The notes under the pieces: generated by a model
Databases searched by the model: none
The model's input: only the letters and a program-made list of their open reading frames with translations
What the model was told of the DNA's origin: nothing
Position numbers and translations under genes: made by a program
Shown here: in pieces, positions 43,971 to 52,700 of the stretch
How the letters are laid out: each line of letters starts with the position of its first letter
Position numbering within the stretch: position 1 is the first letter of the stretch
NCBI RefSeq assembly: GCF_002742335.1
Contig: NZ_MDGR01000007.1
Span: 996,501 to 1,060,500, forward strand
Direction: 5' to 3'
DNA: 64,000 nucleotides
Source: Reichenbachiella sp. 5M10
GTDB taxonomy: Bacteria; Bacteroidota; Bacteroidia; Cytophagales; Cyclobacteriaceae

Positions 43971-45461
43971 ATGAAGTGTGTGATGAGAAGTGTGTGGGGG
44001 ATTTTAAGCGTGTGTGGAGTGCTGTTGTGCTCATGTGGAGAGGACGAAGGGAGCGCTGAAGCGACGATTTATGTCGAGTCGATCGAGTTGAGTGCGGACA
44101 ATTTGATCAGTGATGTGACCCGGCAGGTTGAGGCGACTGTTTTGCCTGCTGAGTCAGAAAACCAGTCTTTGTCATGGTCTGTGTCCAATACGGAAATCGC
44201 TGATATTTCTGATTCGGGACTGCTGACGGCCAAGAAGAATGGTGCAGTGACAGTGAGCGCTATCGCGATGGATCAAGAAGTGGTGAAGGGGACATTGACA
44301 CTCTTGATCTCTAGCCTAGAAGAGACGACAGACCCAGACCCAGAGCCTGGGCAGACAATCAACGTATCGAACCAGGCGGAGCTAGAAGCGGCAGTTTCGG
44401 CGGTAGCACCAGGGGATTGGATACTATTGGCAGGAGGCGTCTATGACATGTCATCGCGTATCAGAATCAAGAGTTCGGGTACGGAAGATAGCCCAATCCT
44501 CATGAAAGCCGATCCCGAAGCAACAGAACGTCCCCTACTGGATTTTTCTCAGATGAGCGAAGGCTCGTCCAACCAAGGGATGCTGGTGGAGGGTGACTAT
44601 TGGCACTTCAAGGGCTTTGATATCAAAGGAGCAGGAGACAACGGGATGCAAGTCAAAGGCAGCTACAACATCATTGAATTTTGCGCTTTTTATGAAAATT
44701 CGGATACAGGTTTGCAACTCGATGGAGGGGCGGCGGACAACTTGATACTCAACTGTGACTCCTATTTCAATGCAGATTCTAGCTTGGAGAATGCCGATGG
44801 ATTTGCTGCGAAGCTGACCGTCGGATCAGGCAACAAGTTTGTAGGGTGTCGTGCATGGCAAAATTTGGATGACGGATGGGACGGTTACCTCAGGGACAAT
44901 GACAACATCAAGACCACTTACGAAAACTGCTGGGCTGTCAAGAATGGCTACCTCAAAGATGGAACCGAAGGAGCAGGGGACGGCAATGGGTTCAAAACAG
45001 GTGGGAGCGACGACAAAGACCTCAAGCACAACGCAAGCTATACCAATTGTATAGCCGCAGGCAATACGCACGACGGGTTTGATCACAACAGCAACAGAGG
45101 ATCGGTAGAGATCTACCATGGAGGTGCGTATGACAATGGCACCAACTATAACTTCAGTTCCAACAATAGCCTTGGTGTCCTTATTGTGAAAAATAGTGTC
45201 GTAGTGGGGGCTACAGGGAGTCTCAATGCGAGCGTCAAGGATATAGAATTCAACAGTTGGAATGTAGCTAGTGCTACGACAGATGACTATGAGAGTTTGG
45301 ACATAGACCTGCTGTTGGGAGATCGTCAAGCAGACGGTAGTTTGCCAGATGTGGCGTTTATGAAATTGAAAGTAGGCAGCACCCTCATCGACGCAGGGAC
45401 TGATCTGGGTACAGTATATCAGGGCAGTGCTCCAGATATTGGACCATTCGAAAAGCAATAA
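43971..45461 (+). CDS. Pectate lyase, PL9-type, with N-terminal bacterial Ig-like (Big2) domain
   Basis: The 496-residue lipoprotein (lipobox LLCSC) has a Big2-type domain (about 33-115, VESIELSADNLISDVTRQVEATVLP, SDSGLLTAKKNGAVTVSA), a linker ETTDPDPEPGQ, and a parallel beta-helix. PL9-like features are WHFKGFDIKGAGDNGMQV, GNGFKTGG and HDGFDHNSNRG, which correspond to calcium site and catalytic Lys region. It cleaves pectate or rhamnogalacturonan by beta-elimination. It is probably the last gene before a terminator-like hairpin at 45500. Confidence 0.88.
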   Translation: MKCVMRSVWGILSVCGVLLCSCGEDEGSAEATIYVESIELSADNLISDVTRQVEATVLPAESENQSLSWSVSNTEIADISDSGLLTAKKNGAVTVSAIAMDQEVVKGTLTLLISSLEETTDPDPEPGQTINVSNQAELEAAVSAVAPGDWILLAGGVYDMSSRIRIKSSGTEDSPILMKADPEATERPLLDFSQMSEGSSNQGMLVEGDYWHFKGFDIKGAGDNGMQVKGSYNIIEFCAFYENSDTGLQLDGGAADNLILNCDSYFNADSSLENADGFAAKLTVGSGNKFVGCRAWQNLDDGWDGYLRDNDNIKTTYENCWAVKNGYLKDGTEGAGDGNGFKTGGSDDKDLKHNASYTNCIAAGNTHDGFDHNSNRGSVEIYHGGAYDNGTNYNFSSNNSLGVLIVKNSVVVGATGSLNASVKDIEFNSWNVASATTDDYESLDIDLLLGDRQADGSLPDVAFMKLKVGSTLIDAGTDLGTVYQGSAPDIGPFEKQ

Positions 45462-45499
45462 ATAATAGAAGTGTTATTCATTCATTTTAGTAATAAGTT

Positions 45500-45534
45500 A
45501 AGTCCCGCTATGTATATAGTGGGACTTTTGTTTT
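45500..45534 (+). terminator. Terminator-like hairpin overlapping the esterase start and signal peptide
   Basis: AAGTCCCGCTA (45500-45510) pairs with TAGTGGGACTT (45517-45527) over 11 bp with one G-U, loop TGTATA, followed by TTGTTTT. It lies 39 bases after the PL9 stop. The ATG of the next gene (45510-45512) is in its loop. Confidence 0.8.
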
Positions 45535-46448
45535 GGGCTGTACAAGGAGCATGGGGGCAGAGTTACCCGAGAGACACCTCCTACACAGTCCAAGGCACAT
45601 ACGCCAAATACAAAAAGAAATTTCCAGAGATTGAGGTTGCTCAGGCTATACCTAGTGCCGAATTGCGGCAGTACAAAGGAGTCGTATATGCCACACATAC
45701 GGGTCGTGATTTGTGCCTCAACGTGTACGAAGGATCACGGCCTGCAGAACACCAGCCCATGATTGTGATGGTGCATGGAGGTGGATGGATCTCAGGAGCT
45801 CCAGATCATCTCGAACCACTCGCTCAGACCTTGGCAATGGCAGGGTACGTGACTGCTACGGTGGAGTACCGGTTGTCCCCAGAGGCGATTTACCCTGCGG
45901 GTGTGAGGGATGTCAAATATGCAGTTCGTTGGTTGAAAACTCGAGCGAGTGACTATGGAGTGGACACGAGTCGAATGGTGCTACTTGGTAGCTCAGCTGG
46001 AGGACAGATAGCTGCACTGGTTGGGTTGTCAGGCGGTTTTGCTCTTTATGATATGGAAGACTCGACGCTGCATGCTTCTTCTCGAGTGCAGGGAGTCATA
46101 GATATGGATGGTGTTTTGGCCTTTCATCATCCAGATTCTCAAGAAGGCCAGGTGGCAGGACTCTGGCTGGGTGGGGCGTATGAGTCGGTACCTGAGACAT
46201 GGGAGGAAGCCTCACCGCTCTCACACGTGTCAGCAGATGATCCGCCGATTTTGTTTGTCAACAGTTCGTCTCGACGCTTTCGGGCGGGACGTGAGGATGT
46301 GATCGAGCGCTATGACGCATATGGTATCTACCATCAGTCCTATACTTTTGGGACTACCCCGCATACTTTTTGGTTGTTTGACCCTTGGTTTGCCCCCACT
46401 GTTGCGGAGATTTTATCCTTTATGGAGGCCTTGTTTCCAAGCGAATGA
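45510..46448 (+). CDS. Secreted alpha/beta-hydrolase carbohydrate esterase
   Basis: I choose ATG 45510 (312 residues) because it gives a normal signal peptide, MYIVGLLFWAVQGAWGQ; a GTG at 45471 would add 13 residues. The hydrolase has the oxyanion motif MVHGGGWISG and nucleophile elbow LLGSSAGGQ, an acidic residue and a late His in TTPHTFW. It resembles BD-FAE/CE10-like esterases that remove acetyl or feruloyl groups from plant polysaccharides. In this pectin locus deacetylation or removal of feruloyl side groups is likely, but the ester is not determined. The start lies in a terminator-like hairpin. Confidence 0.85.
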   Translation: MYIVGLLFWAVQGAWGQSYPRDTSYTVQGTYAKYKKKFPEIEVAQAIPSAELRQYKGVVYATHTGRDLCLNVYEGSRPAEHQPMIVMVHGGGWISGAPDHLEPLAQTLAMAGYVTATVEYRLSPEAIYPAGVRDVKYAVRWLKTRASDYGVDTSRMVLLGSSAGGQIAALVGLSGGFALYDMEDSTLHASSRVQGVIDMDGVLAFHHPDSQEGQVAGLWLGGAYESVPETWEEASPLSHVSADDPPILFVNSSSRRFRAGREDVIERYDAYGIYHQSYTFGTTPHTFWLFDPWFAPTVAEILSFMEALFPSE

Positions 46449-46568
46449 CTCATCGGGAATTGATTCCTGCCTGTGGGATGTGATATGTTAAAAAATGAAT
46501 ATTCGAGTGAAGGGGTATTGTCTAGTTTAGGGTTGTGAAATTATGAATAGACTAATTGAGATGAATTT

Positions 46569-47834
46569 ATGTTATCGATGAAAAATGTACGTGCATCAGC
46601 ATGGAGTAAGGCCCTTGTGGTGGCTTGTTGTGCTGCGACAGTGGGGGGGTGTGTTTCCAAAGGAGCAGCAACCAAATCTGAATTGAAATTGCAAATTCTC
46701 AACCCTTCGAACGAAGTGAGACAGGAAGTCGTGACTGTAGATTTGCCTGCGTCCATTCCTAGCCAATTGGAATATCTCAAACAGGGTGTGTACCAGGCAG
46801 ATGGTGCATGGGTAGAAGGGGTGGACAAGGATGCAGACGGCGTACTGGATCAAGTGATTGTAAAAACAGTACTCCAGCCCAATGAGACCAAAGAAATTGG
46901 TTTGAATCAGAGCAATGCGACACGTGTAGTGAGCGCAAAAAGGACACAGGCAGAAATCTCTGTCAAGACAGGAGGGACTTGGGAAGGTCGCAAGTATGTA
47001 GGAGGTGAGTTTGAGAACATCAGTCATCTCTCAGTGCCTGCTGAGCACACTGATCATTCGTATTACATCCGCTACGAAGGCCCTGGATGGGAAAACGAAC
47101 AAATAGGCTATCGTTTTTACTTAGATTGGAGAAATGCCATGGATATTTTTGGTAAAAAAGTAGACACGTTGGTGTTGCAGGCAGTCGGTCAAGATGGTTT
47201 TGACTCGTATCACGAGCCGGCCCCTTGGGGTATGGATGTGCTCAAGGCAGGCAAGTCGCTTGGTGTAGGTTCTATCGGTCAATACATTGATAGTACTGTT
47301 GAGCATTTTCAATCGACGGATTCTGTGACATGTGAGATTGCTCTCAATGGAGACTTGTCGTCCATTATCCGGACCAACTACTTCGGGTGGAAAACCTCGA
47401 CCAATGCCACTGACCTAGAGTCTACGTTGCGTATCGATGCGGGTGATCGTGCTGTGGAGCATTCGGTCCAATTGAGCAAGGAAGTGTCCGGGTTTTGTAC
47501 GGGACTCGTCAAGCACCCCAAGGGAGAAAAACTCGAATCCATCGTGGGAGCCAATGGTTGGGCCTATATCGCTACCTATGGAGAGCAGAGTTTGGCAGGA
47601 GATGGTTTGGGGTTGGCTATCCTCTACCGTGTCAATGACGTGGAGTATGTCAAAGAAGGTGATTACGACCACTTGGTGGTTTTCAAACCCACGACAAAAA
47701 AGTTCAGTTATTATCTCTTAGGAGCTTGGGAACAAGAAAAGGCTGGGATCAAGACCAAAGAAGAATTCAGTGATTACTTGAAGGAAAAGGTGAATAGACT
47801 CAACCATCCTGTGTCTGCCAACTTAGTGTACTGA
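46569..47834 (+). CDS. DUF4861 family lipoprotein of the pectin locus
   Basis: The 421-residue lipoprotein has lipobox TVGGC near residue 28 (a second ATG is three codons in). The body is beta-rich, with RYEGPGWENEQIGYRFYLDWRNAMDIFGKK and WGMDVLKAGKSLGVGSIG, which match the DUF4861 family often found in pectin and rhamnogalacturonan loci. Its activity is not established to my knowledge. Neighbours on both sides act on acetylated or unsaturated galacturonides, so an auxiliary role in pectin breakdown fits. It is followed directly by a second GH105 gene. Confidence 0.8.
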   Translation: MLSMKNVRASAWSKALVVACCAATVGGCVSKGAATKSELKLQILNPSNEVRQEVVTVDLPASIPSQLEYLKQGVYQADGAWVEGVDKDADGVLDQVIVKTVLQPNETKEIGLNQSNATRVVSAKRTQAEISVKTGGTWEGRKYVGGEFENISHLSVPAEHTDHSYYIRYEGPGWENEQIGYRFYLDWRNAMDIFGKKVDTLVLQAVGQDGFDSYHEPAPWGMDVLKAGKSLGVGSIGQYIDSTVEHFQSTDSVTCEIALNGDLSSIIRTNYFGWKTSTNATDLESTLRIDAGDRAVEHSVQLSKEVSGFCTGLVKHPKGEKLESIVGANGWAYIATYGEQSLAGDGLGLAILYRVNDVEYVKEGDYDHLVVFKPTTKKFSYYLLGAWEQEKAGIKTKEEFSDYLKEKVNRLNHPVSANLVY

Positions 47835-47838
47835 TCAG

Positions 47839-49035
47839 TTGCTAGAGGGACTTCTTATCGGAAGAGTGAGAGCATCCATAGTATTGGTGTTATGGGTGCT
47901 TGCCGTGCCTGTTTGGGGACAGCCGACCCAGTGGGGAGTTGACTTCAGTGACGCCATCATTCGTCGCTATCAGCCCAATATCAACACAATGACTGGCAAA
48001 AACTGGGATCATGCCAATAGCATAATTTTGCATGGTATGGAGAAGATATATGTCCAGACGGGTGATGAGAGTTACCTCAAATACATCCAGTCTTTCGTGG
48101 ATGATTATGTATCGACGGCAGGAGAGGTCAGTGGGTTGAAAGAGGAGTTGGATGGGATACATCCTGGAGTATTGTGCTTGTTTCTATATCAAGAGACAGG
48201 AGAAGAGCGGTACAGAGTGGCGGCCCAACGCATGCGGGACTATCTGATCGGTCTCATAGACGCTCCTTCTGTATTCAATAAGACCCCTGACGGAGGCTAC
48301 TGGCACAAGAATAACGATCACTACGAGCAGGTCATGACCGTGGATGGAGCTTATATGGCTAACCCGTTTTTGGTCAAGTACGGCCGAATGTTTGGTGATT
48401 CGCGGAGTATAGATGTGGCGGTTTTCCAGACCCTACTGATCGCTTCTCATACTTTCGATATATCCACACATTTGCCGTATCATGGTTGGGATTATACCAA
48501 GCACCATTCTTGGTCCCATCCTATCACGGGGACTTCTACGGAGGTATGGAGCCGTAGTGTAGGTTGGTTCTCTATGGCACTCGTCGACATGCTGGAATAC
48601 CTGCCTGATACGCATCCAGACTATGCACGGATGATGCACCTCTATCAGGAGTTGGTCCAAGGAATCGTCGCGACCCAGACCGATGAGGGGATGTGGTATC
48701 AGATGATGCTTAAACCAAATCTAGTGGGCAACTATCTAGAATCGAGCGGCACAGGGATGATGTTGTATGCCTTGCAGAAAGGGAAACAATCGGGCTGGTT
48801 GGCTAACGATTGTGATTGGACTATTGATCGTGCCTGGGAGGCTTTGCAGGGGTATATCCGAGTCTATTCGGATGGGATGCCGCTTATCACGTCTTTTAAC
48901 CCTGGGATGGGGATCAAAGACAACGCAGAAGAATACGTGAAGGTCAGACCTGTGGATTGTCCAAGCGAGCGAGACCATCAGCACGCTCATGGCTATTGTG
49001 CGATTCTCATGGCAGCCTCGGTGATGGAATTTTAA
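47839..49035 (+). CDS. GH105-type unsaturated glucuronyl/rhamnogalacturonyl hydrolase (second copy)
   Basis: No ATG is available at the N-terminus. The frame can start at TTG 47839 or GTG 47866; the latter gives a clean signal peptide RASIVLVLWVLAVPVWGQ. The 389-398 residue product shares GH105 features with the first copy: GGYWHKNNDHYEQVMTVDGAYM, with the catalytic Asp in VDGAYMANPF, and WSRSVGWFSMALVDMLEYL. It is clearly divergent from the first copy, which suggests a different unsaturated product or linkage. It starts within five bases of the DUF4861 stop. Confidence 0.88.
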   Translation: MLEGLLIGRVRASIVLVLWVLAVPVWGQPTQWGVDFSDAIIRRYQPNINTMTGKNWDHANSIILHGMEKIYVQTGDESYLKYIQSFVDDYVSTAGEVSGLKEELDGIHPGVLCLFLYQETGEERYRVAAQRMRDYLIGLIDAPSVFNKTPDGGYWHKNNDHYEQVMTVDGAYMANPFLVKYGRMFGDSRSIDVAVFQTLLIASHTFDISTHLPYHGWDYTKHHSWSHPITGTSTEVWSRSVGWFSMALVDMLEYLPDTHPDYARMMHLYQELVQGIVATQTDEGMWYQMMLKPNLVGNYLESSGTGMMLYALQKGKQSGWLANDCDWTIDRAWEALQGYIRVYSDGMPLITSFNPGMGIKDNAEEYVKVRPVDCPSERDHQHAHGYCAILMAASVMEF

Positions 49036-49056
49036 CCTTAGAAGGAGAATTTAGTT

Positions 49057-49464
49057 ATGAAAAGGAAATTGGCATTGACTGTATGGGGCATGTTGATGGT
49101 GTTTTGTGTTCAAGCACAAGAGTACACCATGGAGGACTGTGTCAATGAACTGGATCTAGACCGAGCAGTGATCAAAGACAGTGGTTACCAGTATTGGTTT
49201 ATAGGAAAAGACTTTTTGGATGGACGCACACTCAAGATGAGTGTCGTGATGCCTGGAAAATCCACTCATCCCCCTCACCATCACTTAGAGGATGAGATGT
49301 TTTACATCCTTGAGGGTAGAGCAGAGTTTTATCTGGATGGGAAGACCATTGTAGCAGGTCCCCATACTAGTCTGTACTGCCCATCTATGTCCAAACATGG
49401 ACTGAAGAATGTGGGGAAGCAAGAACTCAAATACCTGGTGATCAAAAAGTACCAAAAGGAATAG
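49057..49464 (+). CDS. Secreted cupin protein, KdgF-like
   Basis: The 135-residue protein has a signal peptide ending near FCVQAQ (residue 21) and a single cupin barrel. The metal-binding first motif is HPPHHHLEDEMFYILEGRAE (H74, H76, E80) and the second supplies H114 in PSMSKHGLKN. Small cupins of this type next to unsaturated uronyl hydrolases include KdgF, which converts 4,5-unsaturated monouronates into linear keto forms. That role is an inference here, and KdgF is usually cytoplasmic. The gene ends the pectin enzyme block, 22 bases after the GH105 gene. Confidence 0.75.
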   Translation: MKRKLALTVWGMLMVFCVQAQEYTMEDCVNELDLDRAVIKDSGYQYWFIGKDFLDGRTLKMSVVMPGKSTHPPHHHLEDEMFYILEGRAEFYLDGKTIVAGPHTSLYCPSMSKHGLKNVGKQELKYLVIKKYQKE

Positions 49465-49708
49465 CATGTCCTCGGAGCTATGAAGCCATCTAGGGTGAGA
49501 GTTTGGATTTGAATACTTCCTTTGAGGCTAGATCTTTTAGTCTAAAATTTAGAGTCTAGCCAATGGATTGGGTAGCGTAGAGCATTTGGTTTTCACCTGT
49601 ACATATGACGCATACAGGTCATAGTTGTTTGTTATAGTGTATTTGTTACACTTGTTTTGTACTTTTGGGAATAGGATTGAGGGAGTTTTTCTCTATTCGA
49701 AGCAGCAG
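49465..49708 (+). promoter_or_regulatory. Region between cupin and hybrid regulator
   Basis: GGCTAGA (49526-49532) and TCTAGCC (49555-49561) form a loose inverted repeat. ACCTGTA (49595-49601) and TACAGGT (49613-49619) form another. TACTTTTG (49660-49667) matches the -7 element with GTG 20 bases upstream as a weak -33; it would give a 40-base leader for the regulator. Confidence 0.45.
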
Positions 49709-52700
49709 ATGATGAAGAAACGAATACTTGTATGGGCTTTGCAGCTTTGGGCTGTCGGGTTGTCGTGGGCTAGCCATGAGCAAAATATTCGTTTTCAACA
49801 CCTCACCACCGAAAATGGGTTGGCCCAAAACATGGTCGACTGCATGCTGCAAGACAGCCAAGGCTACATCTGGCTAGGGACTTGGAATGGACTCTGCAAG
49901 TACGACGGATATACTTTTGAGACTTTTGACAGCCAACCCAACCGTGAATCTACCTTAGGGAATAATTTTGTCTATGCACTACTAGAAGATCCTTTTGGCA
50001 ACATTTGGGTAGGTACGAGCAAGGGCCTTTACCTTTATTTGTATGACAGCAAGACCTTTCGTCAAATTGACCTCACATCCTATGGTTTGCCCAGAGTGGC
50101 TGCCGTACATTCTCTTCATATTAGCGATGAGTTGCTCCATATTGGTTCAAGCGAAGGGTTGACATCATTGGGTATCCAAGATAGTCTTGGAGATGTCCAA
50201 CTGTACCAGCACCTGGGATGGGAAGGTGCGAATGAACTCAAAGGAACGGTAGTCAATGCGATCGCACATGACACCAAAGGGCAACTATGGGTGGGGACAG
50301 ATTCAGCACTGTTTAGATTGAATCACGACCTCCAGTTGGAACAGGTGTATCAGTATGAGGAGAGAAATGGGACAAGCATCACGGCCAATTTGATCTTGGA
50401 TATTTTGTTGACACGTGACGGGCAGGTATGGATTGCCACCGAAGTGGGCGTCAACCGCTACGACCCTGTCAGTGATGGTTTCGTACGCTATTACAATCAG
50501 CCAGACGAGCCCAACAGTTTGCTGCACAACTCGGTAATGGATCTAGCTGAGAGTGCCAATCAGCTTTACATGGCTACTTTGGGCGGCTTGTCAATATTAG
50601 ATGAGGAGACGGGTGTATTTCGCAACTACCGAAACAACCCCTCGGATAATTTCAGTCTCAACAATGATTTTTTGAATTGTCTGCTGATAGATACCGAGGA
50701 CAATGTATGGGTAGGAACCGAGCGAGGAGGTGTCAATATCATCAATGCACGACAAAACAGTTTTGAGCAAATCAAGTTTGAAATAGGCAATTCAAATAGT
50801 CTGAGTCATAGCACAGTCAATTCTATCTACGAGGGAGACAAATACCTATGGATAGGTACAGCTGGGGGAGGACTCAATCGGATGAACAAAAAAAGCAGAG
50901 AGTTTGAGCATTTCAAGATTTCGTCCACAGATCAGGGAGCCATTTCGAGTGATTTTGTGACTAAAATATACCGGATGAAGAACGGGGAGCTCTGGATCGG
51001 TACTTGGGGTCAAGGTATCAATATCCTAGCCAAGGGGAGGGATGAAGCTCCATTTCTACGAATGAATGAAGTGTATGGTATAGCGAGTAATGCGTTTATA
51101 TCTTCGATCATGGAGGACAATTGGGGATATGTATGGATCGGCACTTTAGGGGGACTCTATCGGTTGGATCGGGCCAAAGGAGAGATGATACAAATCCAGT
51201 CTGTGAATCACAAAACAGGGATCAGTGCCGTAGGGTGCTTGGCATTGGACTCTAGAGGAAAAGTATGGGTGGGTACACGTGAAGGCTTGTTTCGGCTCGA
51301 TCCCTTACAGCCCAACGAAAGCATCCAAATATTTCAGCACGAAAGTCAAAATGCCAATTCGATAAGCGGCAACTACGTGATATCGCTCATCGAGGATCAC
51401 CAAGGGTACATGTGGGCAGGTACCTACGGTCAGGGGATCAACAAAATATCAATCGATGAAGATTCGGTCATCATCCAACGCTACGACACGAGAGATGGCC
51501 TCAGCAACAACATCATTTTTGGAATCGAAGAAGCAGCAGATCATGCACTCTGGCTCAGTACGGACTATGGACTTAGTCGCTTTGATCCTCAGCAGGAGAC
51601 GTCTCGGAATTTCTACGTGTCAGACGGCCTGCTCAATAACCAGTACTACTGGTCTTCTTCTTTTCAAAACAAGGAAGGAAAGTTTTATTTCGGAGGAATG
51701 AACGGGGTGGATGCCCTACATCCAAACTGGATCAGTGACGAGATCGATCAACCACATGTAGTCATCACAGACCTGAAGCTACTGGATCAATCAGTCGTGC
51801 CCAACCAGAATTACAATGGTGTGGTAGTCAGTGAGGACCTGCTTTCTAGTGCCAAAAGCATCAAGTTGTCGTACAAGGAAAAGATAGTGTCATTTGAGTT
51901 TTCGACTTTCAATTTTTTGGATTCGGATTTGATCACCTTTGCCTATTATCTGGAGGGATTTGATCAGCAGTGGAATCACATCGGCTCCAAAAGACATTTT
52001 GCGAGTTATACCAACTTGAAACCTGGGGAGTATACTTTCAAAGTCAAAGCAGCTGGCCCCAACGGCATCTACAACGACATACCGACCGAACTCAAAATTA
52101 GCATTCAGCCACCCTATTGGGAGACGGCATGGTTTCAGTTGCTGCTGCTGGTCATCATGGTATCTGTGGTTTCGGGGTATATCCGCTACCGTGTCTACAG
52201 CCTCAAGCGCCAAAAGGCCGTGCTAGAGCAGCAGGTGAGAGAACGTACCGACGAGATCAACCGTCAGAAGGAAGCATTGACGTATCAGTCCATCCAGTTG
52301 AAAAAGACTAACGAATCTTTGGAGGATAAGCAGAAGTATATCGAAGGGCAGAACCAAGAACTGGAGAACAAGAACAAGGAGATAGGTGACCGCCGTGATG
52401 AACTGCTCGAGCTCAACAACAAGCTGAAACTGGTGAGTCAATTACGTCTGAGTTTTTTTACCAATATTTCTCATGAATTTCGTACCCCGCTGACCTTGAT
52501 CATAGGACCTTTGGAGCGGCTGATGTCACACTACAGTTTTGGAGAGGATGTGAAAAACAACCTTGATGTCATCAATCGAAATGCCAAGCGCCTGCTTCAT
52601 CTCATCAATGAAATCATGGATTTTAGAAAAATCGAGCAAGGCAAGGCAGAGTTGAAGGTAAGCCGAGGAGACATCAAAGACTTTTGCCTCCAGATTTTTG

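Noticed and set aside
44826-45458. 210-codon minus-strand frame opposite the PL9 lyase
   Set aside because: Shadow of a well supported lyase gene; composition follows the complementary coding strand.
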